NCBI RefSeq assembly: GCF_036227605.1
Contig: NZ_CP109487.1
Location: 1,612,001-1,676,000, forward strand
From: Streptomyces sp. NBC_01439
GTDB lineage: Bacteria > Actinomycetota > Actinomycetes > Streptomycetales > Streptomycetaceae
Direction of reading: 5' to 3'
Length of the DNA: 64,000 nt
Shown: one piece after another, positions 56,341-64,000 of the stretch
Layout: each line of letters opens with the position of its first letter
Numbering within the stretch: the first letter of the stretch is position 1
Translations under genes and position numbers: made by a program
Notes under the pieces: model-generated
What the model was told of the DNA's origin: nothing
What the model saw: the letters and a program-made list of their open reading frames with translations, nothing else
Database searches by the model: none

Positions 56341-56838
56341 GTGATCCCGTTCCTCTGCCGCTCGACGGCCTGGCCGCCGGGCGACGCAACGGCAGCATGG
56401 GCGGAACGCACGCGGTCGACGCCACCGGGCGGTCCGAACACGTGCACACGGACGGCCGCCGGCCCCGCGCACCGCACCCCTCTCGGAGGCCTGGGAATCC
56501 CTCCGCGCCGATCAGAAAGCGGGAACGCGAGCCGAAGCGCACGCCGAAGCTCATGGCCCTTCTCGACCAGCACGGACCCTGAACGCCGCCGCGGGCCACA
56601 GGTGCGCACCGTGCTGGGCGATTGCTGATCCCAGCGTGCCCGGAGGGGCCCCTGAATCGGGCTCCGAATCGCACGGATGCCCAGACATCAGGCGTTCGAC
56701 GTGGACGGACCCGGGCCGGTCCCGGGTCGGCGTCCCGCCAGCCCGCCGGGTCGCTGTGGCCGCCTCGGGCGCCGGCTCCGCACCTCCGGGCCGTCGCCGC
56801 ACGCTGCCGACAGCCCGAAGAGGTTAGAAAATGGAGTG
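56341..56838. other. intergenic region upstream of the SpoIIE-type gene
   Basis: About 500 bp without a supportable gene. It must contain the promoter for the downstream phosphatase gene, whose start has GGAG at 56833. No sigma-factor motif was assigned. Confidence 0.4.
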
Positions 56839-59673
56839 ATGAGCAACTATCTGGGAGGACTCCGGCGCTGGCTGCTCCGTTCTGGCACGCCCTCCTCCGC
56901 CCGCTCTCGGCCTCCCCGCTCAGGGGACCGCCAGGAGGCCCGGGACCCGGCGCGGCCCCCCGAGGGAGGGTCGCGGCGGCCGCAGCGCCTGTCTTCCCTC
57001 CTGAGCGCGCGCAGCGTGGCCGGTGAGGTGTTCCTCCTCCAGCTGGCCGTTGTCGTCCTCCTCGTCGCTGCCGCGGTCGTGGCGCTCGTGGTGCAGGGCC
57101 GCAGCGCCGCCATGATGGACGCCCGGAACCGCACCCTCGCCGCCGCCGGGACCTTCGCGGAGTCTCCGGGGATCGTCGCCGCCGTGCGCGGCCCCCACCC
57201 CAGCGCGGTGCTCCAGCCCAGCGCCCAGGCGGCCGCCAAGATCGCCGCGGTCGACGGCATCAACGTGTACACGCTCGACGGGCTCACCCTCGCCCACAGC
57301 GACCCGCGGCAGATCGGCAAGCACGTCGTCGGCCCCTTCGCCAAGGCAGCGGCCGGCCGGTCCTTCACCGAAACGTTCACCGGGTCCCTGGGGCAGTCCG
57401 TGGTCTCGGTGGTCCCCGTCAAGGCCGCCGACGACAGCGTCATCGCGGTCGTCACCTCCCCCGTCACGGTCCAGAACGTGCAGAACATGCTGAACGGGCA
57501 GCTGCCCGTCGTCCTCGGCAGCGCGGCCGCCGTGCTCGCCCTGTCCGCGGGCGGCACCGCTCTGGTGAGCCGCCGACTGCTGCGCCGGACCCACGGCCTG
57601 GGACCGGCCGAAATGACCAGGATGTACGAGCACCACGACGCGGTGCTGCACGCGGTCCGGGAGGGCGTGCTGATCGTCGGCGCCGGCGGCCGACTGCTGC
57701 TGGCCAACGACGAGGCGCGTCGGCTGCTGGACCTGCCGGCGGACGCGGAAGGGCTCCCCGTCACGGACCTGGGCCTGGAGGAGGGGATCGCCGAACGGAT
57801 CGCCTCGGGCCGGTCCGCGACCGACGAGGTGCACATGGCGGCCGATCGGCTACTGGCGGTGAACATCCGGCCCACCGCCCCCTACGGGTCCGCCGGCACC
57901 GTCGTCACGCTGCGGGACACCACCGAACTGAGGGCCCTGTCCGGCAGGGCCGAGGTGGCGCGCGAGCGCCTGAAGCTGCTCTACGACGCGGGGGTGCAGG
58001 TGGGTACGACCCTGGACGTCGGGCGCACCGCGGAGGAACTGGCCGAGGTGGCCGTCCCGCGGTTCGCCGACGTGGTCACGGTCGACCTGCTGGACCCGGT
58101 GCTGCGCGGCGAGGACCCGCCCGAGCTGAACACCGAGATGCGCCGCACCGCCGCCGTCGGCCATCTGGACGACCACCCGCTCTACCCCGTCGGCAAACTG
58201 ATCCGGTTCGTTCCCGACAGCCCCATGGCGGCCGGGCTGGCGGGCGGCCGTGCGGTCCTGGAGGCGGACCTGCGCACCGCCCAGCTCTGGCGGACCCAGG
58301 ACCCGGAGAACTCACTGCGGATCCTGGACCACGGCATCCACTCCTTGATCGTGGTGCCGCTGCGGGCCCGGGGCGTCGTCCTGGGGATGGCGGGCTACTG
58401 GCGGGGGCGGAACTCCCCGGCGTTCGACGAGGAGGACGTGTCCTTCGCCGAGGAGCTGACCGCAAGGGCGGCACTGTCCATCGACAATGCCCGCCGTTAC
58501 ACCCGCGAGCACACCGTGGCCGACACCCTGCAACGCAGTCTGCTGCCCCGGCGGGTACCGGAGCAGTCCGCCGTCGAGGTCGCGCACCGCTATCTGGCCG
58601 CCGAGGCCGGGGTGGGCGGCGACTGGTTCGACGTCATCCCCCTGCCCGGCGCCCGGGTGGCGCTGGTGGTCGGCGACGTGGTCGGCCACGGTCTGCACGC
58701 CGCGGCCACCATGGGGCGCCTGCGGACCGCGGTCTACAACTTCTCCACCCTCGACCTGCCTCCGGACGAGCTCCTGAGCCACCTGGACGAGCTGGTCGCC
58801 CATATCGACACCGACGAGCAGGAGTGGGGCGGGATCACCGGAGCCACCTGCCTGTGCGCCGTCTACGACCCCGCCACGGGGCGGGTGACGGCCGCCACCG
58901 CCGGGCATCCGGGCCCCGCCCTTCTCCGGCCCGACGGCACCGTGACCTTCCCCGAGGTACCGGTCTCCCCGCCGCTGGGCCTGGGCGCGGGGCTGCCCAT
59001 GGAAACCGCGGAGCTGACCCTGCCCGAGGGCTCCGTGCTGGCGCTGTTCACCGACGGGCTGATCGAAAGCCGCGACCGTGATCCGGACGCGGGGCTGGCA
59101 GCGCTGCGCGCCGCGCTGGCCGGGCCCGCCCGCGCGCCGGAGGAGATCTGCACCGCAGTGATCGACGCGGTGCTGCCGGCCAGGCCCGACGACGACGTCG
59201 CCCTCCTGGTGGCCCGCACCCTCCGGCTGGACCCCGAGCGGATAGCCGAGTGGGACGTGCCGCCCGACCCGGCCGCGGTGTCCCGGGTGCGCAACGCCTG
59301 TGCCCGGCGGCTCGAGGAGTGGGGCCTCGAAGACATCGCCTTCACCACGGAACTCATCCTCAGCGAACTGATCACCAACGCCATCCGGTACGGAACCGAG
59401 CCCATCCGGGTGCGGCTGCTCCACGACCGCAGCCTGGTCTGCGAGGTCTCCGACGGGTCCAGCACCTCCCCGCACCTGCGCCGGGCCGACGACAACGACG
59501 AGGGCGGCCGCGGCCTGTTCCTCGTCGCGCAGTTCGCCCTGCGCTGGGGTACGCGCTACACCGATCGCGGCAAGATCATCTGGAGTGAGCAGGCCACCCA
59601 CGAGGGCTCCGCACCGGTCGTGACGGTGGCGGGAGAGGCGCTCCTGGCCGGGTGGGACGACGAGCCGCTGTGA
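56839..59673 (+). CDS. membrane SpoIIE-type PP2C phosphatase with extracellular sensor, PAS, GAF and anti-sigma-kinase-like ATPase domains
   Basis: The ATG at 56839 (GGAG just upstream) gives 944 residues. Order: basic cytoplasmic N-terminus, TM helix 1 (about 63-86), extracellular CitA/DcuS-like sensor domain (about 90-225, IAAVDGINVYTLDG, HSDPRQIGKHV), TM helix 2 (about 230-252), PAS domain (265-365), GAF domain (375-560), SpoIIE/PP2C domain (575-800, metal-binding GGDWFD and GDVVGHG) and a C-terminal HATPase_c domain (810-930, N-box ELILSELITNAIRYG). This combination is common in Streptomyces. The phosphatase is expected to dephosphorylate an anti-anti-sigma factor and the ATPase to phosphorylate one or bind a sigma factor, coupling an external ligand to gene expression. 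No partner gene is adjacent, so its target is unknown. Confidence 0.92.
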   Translation: MSNYLGGLRRWLLRSGTPSSARSRPPRSGDRQEARDPARPPEGGSRRPQRLSSLLSARSVAGEVFLLQLAVVVLLVAAAVVALVVQGRSAAMMDARNRTLAAAGTFAESPGIVAAVRGPHPSAVLQPSAQAAAKIAAVDGINVYTLDGLTLAHSDPRQIGKHVVGPFAKAAAGRSFTETFTGSLGQSVVSVVPVKAADDSVIAVVTSPVTVQNVQNMLNGQLPVVLGSAAAVLALSAGGTALVSRRLLRRTHGLGPAEMTRMYEHHDAVLHAVREGVLIVGAGGRLLLANDEARRLLDLPADAEGLPVTDLGLEEGIAERIASGRSATDEVHMAADRLLAVNIRPTAPYGSAGTVVTLRDTTELRALSGRAEVARERLKLLYDAGVQVGTTLDVGRTAEELAEVAVPRFADVVTVDLLDPVLRGEDPPELNTEMRRTAAVGHLDDHPLYPVGKLIRFVPDSPMAAGLAGGRAVLEADLRTAQLWRTQDPENSLRILDHGIHSLIVVPLRARGVVLGMAGYWRGRNSPAFDEEDVSFAEELTARAALSIDNARRYTREHTVADTLQRSLLPRRVPEQSAVEVAHRYLAAEAGVGGDWFDVIPLPGARVALVVGDVVGHGLHAAATMGRLRTAVYNFSTLDLPPDELLSHLDELVAHIDTDEQEWGGITGATCLCAVYDPATGRVTAATAGHPGPALLRPDGTVTFPEVPVSPPLGLGAGLPMETAELTLPEGSVLALFTDGLIESRDRDPDAGLAALRAALAGPARAPEEICTAVIDAVLPARPDDDVALLVARTLRLDPERIAEWDVPPDPAAVSRVRNACARRLEEWGLEDIAFTTELILSELITNAIRYGTEPIRVRLLHDRSLVCEVSDGSSTSPHLRRADDNDEGGRGLFLVAQFALRWGTRYTDRGKIIWSEQATHEGSAPVVTVAGEALLAGWDDEPL

Positions 59674-59839
59674 GAGGCCGACGGGACGGGAGCCACGGCA
59701 CCGGGAGCCATGGACAGCGCGGCGGCGGGGAGCCCGGCTGCGGGAAACGCGGCGGACACCGCCGGCTGGGACTGCGCCGCCGGAGCCACTGAACGTACGC
59801 TGGTCTCGACCGGTACGCGACCGCCCGCCAGGAGCCTTT

Positions 59840-60985
59840 GTGCCCGCACCTCGTCTCCGGACAGCCGCCGTCGCCGCCCTCCTGGCCTGCGCGGCGGCGC
59901 CCCTCGGCGCCTGCGGGGACAAGCCCGCCCCCGTGCCCAGGGCCCCCGCGGTGGCCACCTCCGCCGCGGACGCCGGCGGCATGGCGGCACTGACCGCGGC
60001 GGCGAAGAAGGAGGGCTCGCTCAACACGATCGCGCTCCCGAGCGACTGGGCCAACTACGGCGCACTGATCGACGGCTTCGAGAAGAAGTACGGGATCAAG
60101 GTCACGGTGGAGAACCCGGAAGGCACCAGCCAGGACGAGATCGACGCCATCAAGGAGCACCGGCGCGACGGACGTGCCCCCGACGTGATCGACGTGGGCG
60201 GCTCGTTCGCCCGGTCCGCGGCCACGCAGGGCCTGCTCGCCCCGTACATGGTCGTGCCCTGGGACAGCATCCCCGAGGACCAGAAGGACCCGCGCGCCCG
60301 CTGGTACAACAACTACGGCGGCTACATCTCGATCGGCTGCGACGCCAAGCGCATCGCCACCTGCCCCTCGACCTTCGCCGATCTACGCAAACCCGAGTAC
60401 AAGGGCAAGATCGCGCTCAACGGCGACCCGACCCAGTCCGGCTCCGCCTTCGCCGGCGTGTACGCGGCGGCCCTGGCGAACGGGGGTTCCTTCGGTGACA
60501 TCCAGCCCGGGATCGACTTCTTCGCCGAACTGCGCAAGAACGGCAACTTCATCCCGGTCGAATCCACCCCGGCCACGATCGAGAAGGGCCAGACCCCGAT
60601 CAGCATCGACTGGGACTTCCTCAACCTCGGATACGCCGACGGTTTCCGCAGGAAGGGCGCGGACGTCGACTGGCGGACCGCCATCCCCTTCGACGGCAGC
60701 TTCGCCGAGTACTACGCCAACGGGGTGAACAAGGACGCCCCGCACCCCGCGGCGGCCCGTCTGTGGCAGGAGTACGTCTTCAGCCCCGAGGGCCAGAACA
60801 TCAGGCTCGGCGCCTACGCACGCCCCGTCCTCATGGACGCCATGGAGGAGGACGGGACCCTCGACGAGGCGGCCGCGGAGAACCTGCCGACGGTCGAGGG
60901 CACGCCGTCGTTCCCGACGGAGGCGCAGCAGCAGAAGGCGAAGGAGACCGTCAACCGCAACTGGGCCAAGGCCGTCTCGGACTGA
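59840..60985 (+). CDS. ABC-transporter substrate-binding lipoprotein, spermidine/putrescine-like class
   Basis: The GTG at 59840 with AGGAG 6 bp upstream gives 381 residues. The N-terminus is a lipoprotein signal (AVAALLACAAAPLGAC, lipobox LGAC near residue 25). The mature protein is a type II periplasmic-binding fold: LIDGFEKKYGIKVTVENPEG, DVIDVGGSF, YGGYISIGCD, TFADLRKPEYKGKIAL, GSFAEYYANGVNKDAPHP and a SPEGQNIRLGAYARP segment. This pattern belongs to the binding proteins for polyamines, iron or 2-aminoethylphosphonate-type ligands. No permease or ATPase gene is next to it, so it is an orphan component or its partners are elsewhere. The ligand is not deducible. Confidence 0.88.
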   Translation: MPAPRLRTAAVAALLACAAAPLGACGDKPAPVPRAPAVATSAADAGGMAALTAAAKKEGSLNTIALPSDWANYGALIDGFEKKYGIKVTVENPEGTSQDEIDAIKEHRRDGRAPDVIDVGGSFARSAATQGLLAPYMVVPWDSIPEDQKDPRARWYNNYGGYISIGCDAKRIATCPSTFADLRKPEYKGKIALNGDPTQSGSAFAGVYAAALANGGSFGDIQPGIDFFAELRKNGNFIPVESTPATIEKGQTPISIDWDFLNLGYADGFRRKGADVDWRTAIPFDGSFAEYYANGVNKDAPHPAAARLWQEYVFSPEGQNIRLGAYARPVLMDAMEEDGTLDEAAAENLPTVEGTPSFPTEAQQQKAKETVNRNWAKAVSD

Positions 60986-60994
60986 CGACCCCGG

Positions 60995-61039
60995 CGGCCC
61001 CGGCGACCCCGACGGCCCCAGCGGCCCCAGCGGCCCCAG
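60995..61039. repeat. five tandem 9-bp units of CGGCCCCRG type
   Basis: The last three units are identical (CGGCCCCAG); the first two differ slightly. The array fills the short gap between the convergent lipoprotein and aminotransferase genes. It may be only slippage-prone sequence. Confidence 0.7.
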
Positions 61040-61079
61040 CGGGGTGGCGGGGCGAATCGGCACCCTGGTGTCCGGCCCG

Positions 61080-62159
61080 TCAGGGCCCCGGTGGGGTCCG
61101 CGCCGCGCCGGAACGGTAGCGGTCGGCCGCCGAGAGGAAGGCGTCGTTCTCCTCCGGCAGCCCGACGGTGACGCGGACGCCGTCCCCGGGGAAGGTCCGC
61201 ACCAGCACGCCGTGACGGGCGCAGAAGTCGGCGAAGCCCGCGGCCTCCTCCCCCAGGGGCAGCCACACGAAGTTGGCCTGCGAGGGGGTCACCGGATGGC
61301 CGTGTCGCGTCAGCAGGGCCTGCAGCCGGTACCGTTCGCGGACGATCGCCGCGGAGCGCGCACACACCTCCTCGGGGCGGTCGAGTGCGGCCAGCGCCGC
61401 GGCCTGGGCGAGCCGGCTGACCGCGAAGGGGACGGACACCTTGTGGACGGCGGAGACCACGGCCGGCGCCGCCACGCAGTAGCCGATCCGCACGCCGGCG
61501 AGCCCGTACGCCTTCGAGAAGGTGCGCAGCACCGCCACGTTCGGGCGGTTCCGGGCGAGCTCCACCCCGTCCGGCACGTCGGGATCGTCGACGAACTCCC
61601 GGTACGCCTCGTCCAGTACGACCAGGATCCGGTCGGGGAGGCGGTCGAGGAACGCGCGCAGCTCGCGGCCCCGGACCGCCGTTCCGGTGGGGTTGTTGGG
61701 GTTGCAGACGAAGACGACGCGGGTGGCGGGGGTGACCGCCGCCAGCATCGCCTCCAGGTCGTGCCGGTGGCCCGCGTCCAGGGGGACGGTGCGGGCGCGC
61801 ACTCCGGCGACCCGGGCGAAGACCGGATACGCGTCGAAGGACCGCCAGGCGCACAGGACTTCGTCCCCGGGGCCGCAGAACGCCTGGATCAGGTCGCGGC
61901 ACAGGCTCACCGACCCGCAGCCGACGGCGATCCGCTCCCGGGGGACCGCCAGGTCGGCGGCCAGTCGGCCGACCAGGGTGTCGGAGAACCACTGCGGGTA
62001 GCGGTGGCCCTCGACGGCGGCGCGGGTGATGGCCTCGACCACGGCGGGCGGTGGCGGCAGCGGCCCCTCGTTGGAGTTGAGCAGGACGGCGTCGGGCGCC
62101 GTGCCGGGAATGTTGTAGTCGGGAACGGTGGCCAGGTCGGCCCTGATGGCGACACCCAT
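61080..62159 (-). CDS. HisC-like class I/II PLP-dependent aminotransferase
   Basis: The 359-residue protein has the fold-type I pattern of histidinol-phosphate aminotransferases: NSNEGPLPPPPAV near the start (compare NENP), GCGSVSLCRDLIQAF, VFVCNPNNPTGT, VVLDEAYREF, the PLP lysine in TFSKAYGLAGVRIGY, and the substrate Arg region RVTVGLPEEND. NENP is changed to NSNE and there are no other his genes nearby. It lies 27 bp downstream of an ATP-grasp gene and an iron/2-oxoglutarate dioxygenase gene on the same strand. It is therefore more likely an aminotransferase of a specialised-metabolite operon than the housekeeping HisC. The amino-group acceptor is unknown. Confidence 0.85.
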   Translation of the reverse strand: MGVAIRADLATVPDYNIPGTAPDAVLLNSNEGPLPPPPAVVEAITRAAVEGHRYPQWFSDTLVGRLAADLAVPRERIAVGCGSVSLCRDLIQAFCGPGDEVLCAWRSFDAYPVFARVAGVRARTVPLDAGHRHDLEAMLAAVTPATRVVFVCNPNNPTGTAVRGRELRAFLDRLPDRILVVLDEAYREFVDDPDVPDGVELARNRPNVAVLRTFSKAYGLAGVRIGYCVAAPAVVSAVHKVSVPFAVSRLAQAAALAALDRPEEVCARSAAIVRERYRLQALLTRHGHPVTPSQANFVWLPLGEEAAGFADFCARHGVLVRTFPGDGVRVTVGLPEENDAFLSAADRYRSGAARTPPGP

Positions 62160-62186
62160 GGAGCTCCTCGGAGTGTGCGGACTCGG

Positions 62187-63503
62187 TCAGTTCGGGGCGA
62201 GGCGGAACACGTCGTCGGCCAGTAGCCGGATGCGGCGGTGGTCGGCGAGGAGTTCCTCCGGGCGGTCCCCGGTCAGGAAGACCCGCAGCGGGCTGGACAG
62301 CAGGTCGTTGGTGGGACGCATCCGGTCGCCCGGGACCAGCCGGGGCACCGCCAGGTGCACGGTGTCCAGGGCGCGGATCCGGGCCAGGGCGTCCTCGTCC
62401 ACTGCCTCGACGAGACCGCCGCGGGTGGTGCGGACGTGGACGACCATCCCCTCGTGGTGCTTTCGGTACAGACTGTCGCCGGGGTGCCCCCGCCGGTACT
62501 CCTCGGGGCGGACACAGGCGAGTGCGAGCAGGTCGGCCTGGTTCCCGTCGAGGCACGAGTCGTGGTGGCCCGGGTCCATGATGCCGTCGAGCCGTGCGCC
62601 CACCTCGACGAGCACCGGCCCGGCGGCCGTCATCATGATCTCCGCGTGGGCGGCGCCGAACCGGATGTCCAGGGCGTCGAGGACGGTGTCCAGGTAGGTG
62701 ACGAGGGGTTCGACCACCCGCGCGCCGGGGTCGATCAGGACGTCCCGGTCGTAGACCGGCCGGGTTCCGACGAGGGTCTTGTCGTAGCGCCAGACGCCGC
62801 ACACGTGCCGGGCGCCGCCGGGGCCCCTGACCACGTCCACGATGTACTCGGTGCCGTCCAGGAAGGACTGTGCGAGCAGCTCGTCGTTGTGCCGGCCGAA
62901 GATGTCCCGACTGCCGAGGATCTCGGCGGCAGCGGCGCGCACTTCGTCCGGGCCGCGGCAGACGGAGACCTTGTCCGTGGAGGCCGAGCTGAGCGGTTTG
63001 ACGACGATCGGGTAGCCGGTGGTCCGCGCCCAGGCGAGCACCTCCTCGACGTCGCCGGACTTCAGCTGGTCGGCGCAGCGGATGCCGGCGGCGCGCAGCG
63101 CCTCGATCATGCGGTACTTGTCGCGGCGCAGCGCGGAGGTGGCCGACGGGTTGCCGGGCAGGCCCAGCAGCTCGGCCGTCCGGTCGGCCGGCGGGACCCC
63201 GGTCTCCTGGCCGGGCAGCACCCCGCACGGGTGGTAGGAGGCCAGCTCCCGCACCGTACGGGCGGGGTCGGCCGCGTCCTGGACCACGTTGGCGAGGTAC
63301 GGGCGCAGGTCCGGCGGGGGTACGCAGTCCAGGAACTCGGGCGTGCTCTGCAGGTGCACGACGTCCGCGCCGAGCCGGCGGAAGGCGGCGGGCAGGTACT
63401 TGCCGACCGAATAGCCGTCGACGATCACGCCGACGGGCGCGGCGGCGGGGAGGGGGGCGGAGGTGGAGGGCACGGTGGATCCCTTCTTCGGGGGTGTGCT
63501 CAC
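62187..63503 (-). CDS. ATP-grasp carboxylate-amine ligase
   Basis: The GTG start at 63503 forms a GTGA overlap with the upstream dioxygenase stop, giving 438 residues. The N-terminal PreATP-grasp part (VGVIVDGYSVGKYLPAAFRRLG) is followed by the ATP-grasp core: RRDKYRMIEALRAAGI, YPIVVKPLSSASTDKVSVC, and the metal-binding VLVEVGARLDG. This class forms an amide or peptide bond between a carboxylate, activated as acyl phosphate, and an amine. The protein resembles stand-alone dipeptide or amino-acid ligases from biosynthetic clusters. With the dioxygenase and aminotransferase beside it, a small modified peptide or amino-acid-derived product is likely. Confidence 0.88.
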   Translation of the reverse strand: MSTPPKKGSTVPSTSAPLPAAAPVGVIVDGYSVGKYLPAAFRRLGADVVHLQSTPEFLDCVPPPDLRPYLANVVQDAADPARTVRELASYHPCGVLPGQETGVPPADRTAELLGLPGNPSATSALRRDKYRMIEALRAAGIRCADQLKSGDVEEVLAWARTTGYPIVVKPLSSASTDKVSVCRGPDEVRAAAAEILGSRDIFGRHNDELLAQSFLDGTEYIVDVVRGPGGARHVCGVWRYDKTLVGTRPVYDRDVLIDPGARVVEPLVTYLDTVLDALDIRFGAAHAEIMMTAAGPVLVEVGARLDGIMDPGHHDSCLDGNQADLLALACVRPEEYRRGHPGDSLYRKHHEGMVVHVRTTRGGLVEAVDEDALARIRALDTVHLAVPRLVPGDRMRPTNDLLSSPLRVFLTGDRPEELLADHRRIRLLADDVFRLAPN

Positions 63504-64000
63504 GCGGCGGCGACGCTGACGCGGTGGACGGTCCGGGAGATGCCGGGCGGCAGGTCGGTGGCGACGTGGTAGGTGGTGTCGGTCTTCCACAGCAGCAGGT
63601 CGTGCGGGGTCCAGCGGTGGGTGTACGTCCGGTCGGGATCGGCCAGGAGGGTGTCCACGAGGTCGAAGAACTCCTCGTTCTCGTTGGCGTCGAGGCCGAC
63701 GACCCGGTCCATGTAGGCGCGGGAGCCGTACAGGAAGCGGCGGCCGGTGTGCGGGTCGCGGCGGACGACGGGATGTTCGACGGCCGGGTACTGGCGGGCG
63801 ACGAGGGCGCGCACCTCGGCGATGGACAGGCCCACGTGCTCGGGGGCGATGCGCTGCTGCTTGGTGAGGGTGTGCAGCCCGATGCGGTCCCACAGCAGGT
63901 CGTGCCACTCCTCGGGCAGCCGGTCGTACACGTCGGCGGCGCTCGCGAAGACGGTGTCGCCGTGCCCCTCGGGCACGTGGACGCCGTGCAGCACGGTGTA
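63500..64000 (-). CDS. TauD/clavaminate-synthase-like Fe(II)/2-oxoglutarate dioxygenase, 5' end outside the window
   Basis: The frame is open to the window edge (reading YTVLHGVHVPEGHGDTVFASA at the top), so the N-terminal part with the HxD iron ligands is missing. The visible 166 residues match the C-terminal half of the family: GDTVFASAADVYDRLPEEW, NENEEFFDLVDTLL, then HRWTPHDLLLWKTDTTYHVATD with the distal iron-ligand His, and ISRTVHRVSV with the 2-oxoglutarate-binding Arg. Such enzymes hydroxylate or desaturate amino acids or small acids. It is the first visible gene of the operon with the ATP-grasp and aminotransferase genes. Confidence 0.88.
   Translation of the reverse strand, partial: YTVLHGVHVPEGHGDTVFASAADVYDRLPEEWHDLLWDRIGLHTLTKQQRIAPEHVGLSIAEVRALVARQYPAVEHPVVRRDPHTGRRFLYGSRAYMDRVVGLDANENEEFFDLVDTLLADPDRTYTHRWTPHDLLLWKTDTTYHVATDLPPGISRTVHRVSVAAA

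Noticed and set aside
61080..62159. Housekeeping histidine-biosynthesis HisC
   Set aside because: It is operon-linked to a dioxygenase and an ATP-grasp ligase rather than his genes, and the N-terminal motif differs from the standard NENP.

Overview
The window is high-GC actinobacterial DNA with strong G/C third-position bias, GTG starts and tightly overlapping genes, best matched by a Streptomyces chromosome. It begins inside a polyketide synthase gene and ends inside a dioxygenase gene, so both edges are incomplete.

1-34.7 kb is the right part of a trans-AT modular polyketide cluster. Three consecutive PKS genes (the first cut by the window edge, then 3381 and about 4671 residues) carry eight KS domains, five KRs, two DHs, two C-methyltransferases, eight ACPs and two consecutive thioesterase-like domains. 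No AT domain is seen in any module, so malonyl units must be loaded by a free-standing AT outside the window. One late KS has lost its HGTGT histidine, and the first of the two TE domains has lost its nucleophile. Tailoring and support genes follow: a luciferase-like flavin monooxygenase, an SAM methyltransferase, and, convergent to them, a type II thioesterase with a YczE/YitT-like membrane protein. A divergent Sfp-type phosphopantetheinyl transferase closes the cluster. The product cannot be named from this part.

34.7-41.8 kb is a decayed, mobile-looking stretch. It holds a Mrr-like PD-(D/E)xK nuclease candidate with a frameshifted N-terminus and a small partner gene, a frameshifted IS transposase remnant, and a lower-GC pair made of a 121-residue helical protein and an HExxH metallopeptidase. 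About 1.8 kb after the PPTase gene has no supportable gene.

41.8-51.3 kb is the most interesting part: a compact conflict (defence or programmed-death) island. On the minus strand four genes with overlapping or near-overlapping ends encode a TIR protein, a MoxR-type AAA ATPase, a protein with a degenerate vWA-like domain, and a 1500-residue protein with an N-terminal helical/beta region, two successive P-loop NTPase modules (the second NB-ARC-like) and 12 TPRs. Meeting this operon tail to tail, with a 7-bp overlap, are two plus-strand genes: a SLOG-like nucleotide-sensor domain fused to membrane segments, and a 133-residue protein ending in an RHIM/PP-like amyloid signalling motif. About 123-bp diverged direct repeats lie on either side of the island (41600-41723 and 53852-53974).

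51.9-56.8 kb contains a small secreted protein with an overlapping partner (possible toxin and immunity protein), another small immunity-like gene, a HopJ-family gene, a secreted ricin-type beta-trefoil lectin, and decayed or empty stretches. 56.8-61.0 kb carries a large multidomain SpoIIE phosphatase/anti-sigma sensor protein and an orphan ABC-type substrate-binding lipoprotein. 61.1-64.0 kb (minus strand) is the end of another biosynthetic operon: a TauD-like Fe(II)/2-oxoglutarate dioxygenase (cut by the edge), an ATP-grasp ligase and a HisC-like aminotransferase.
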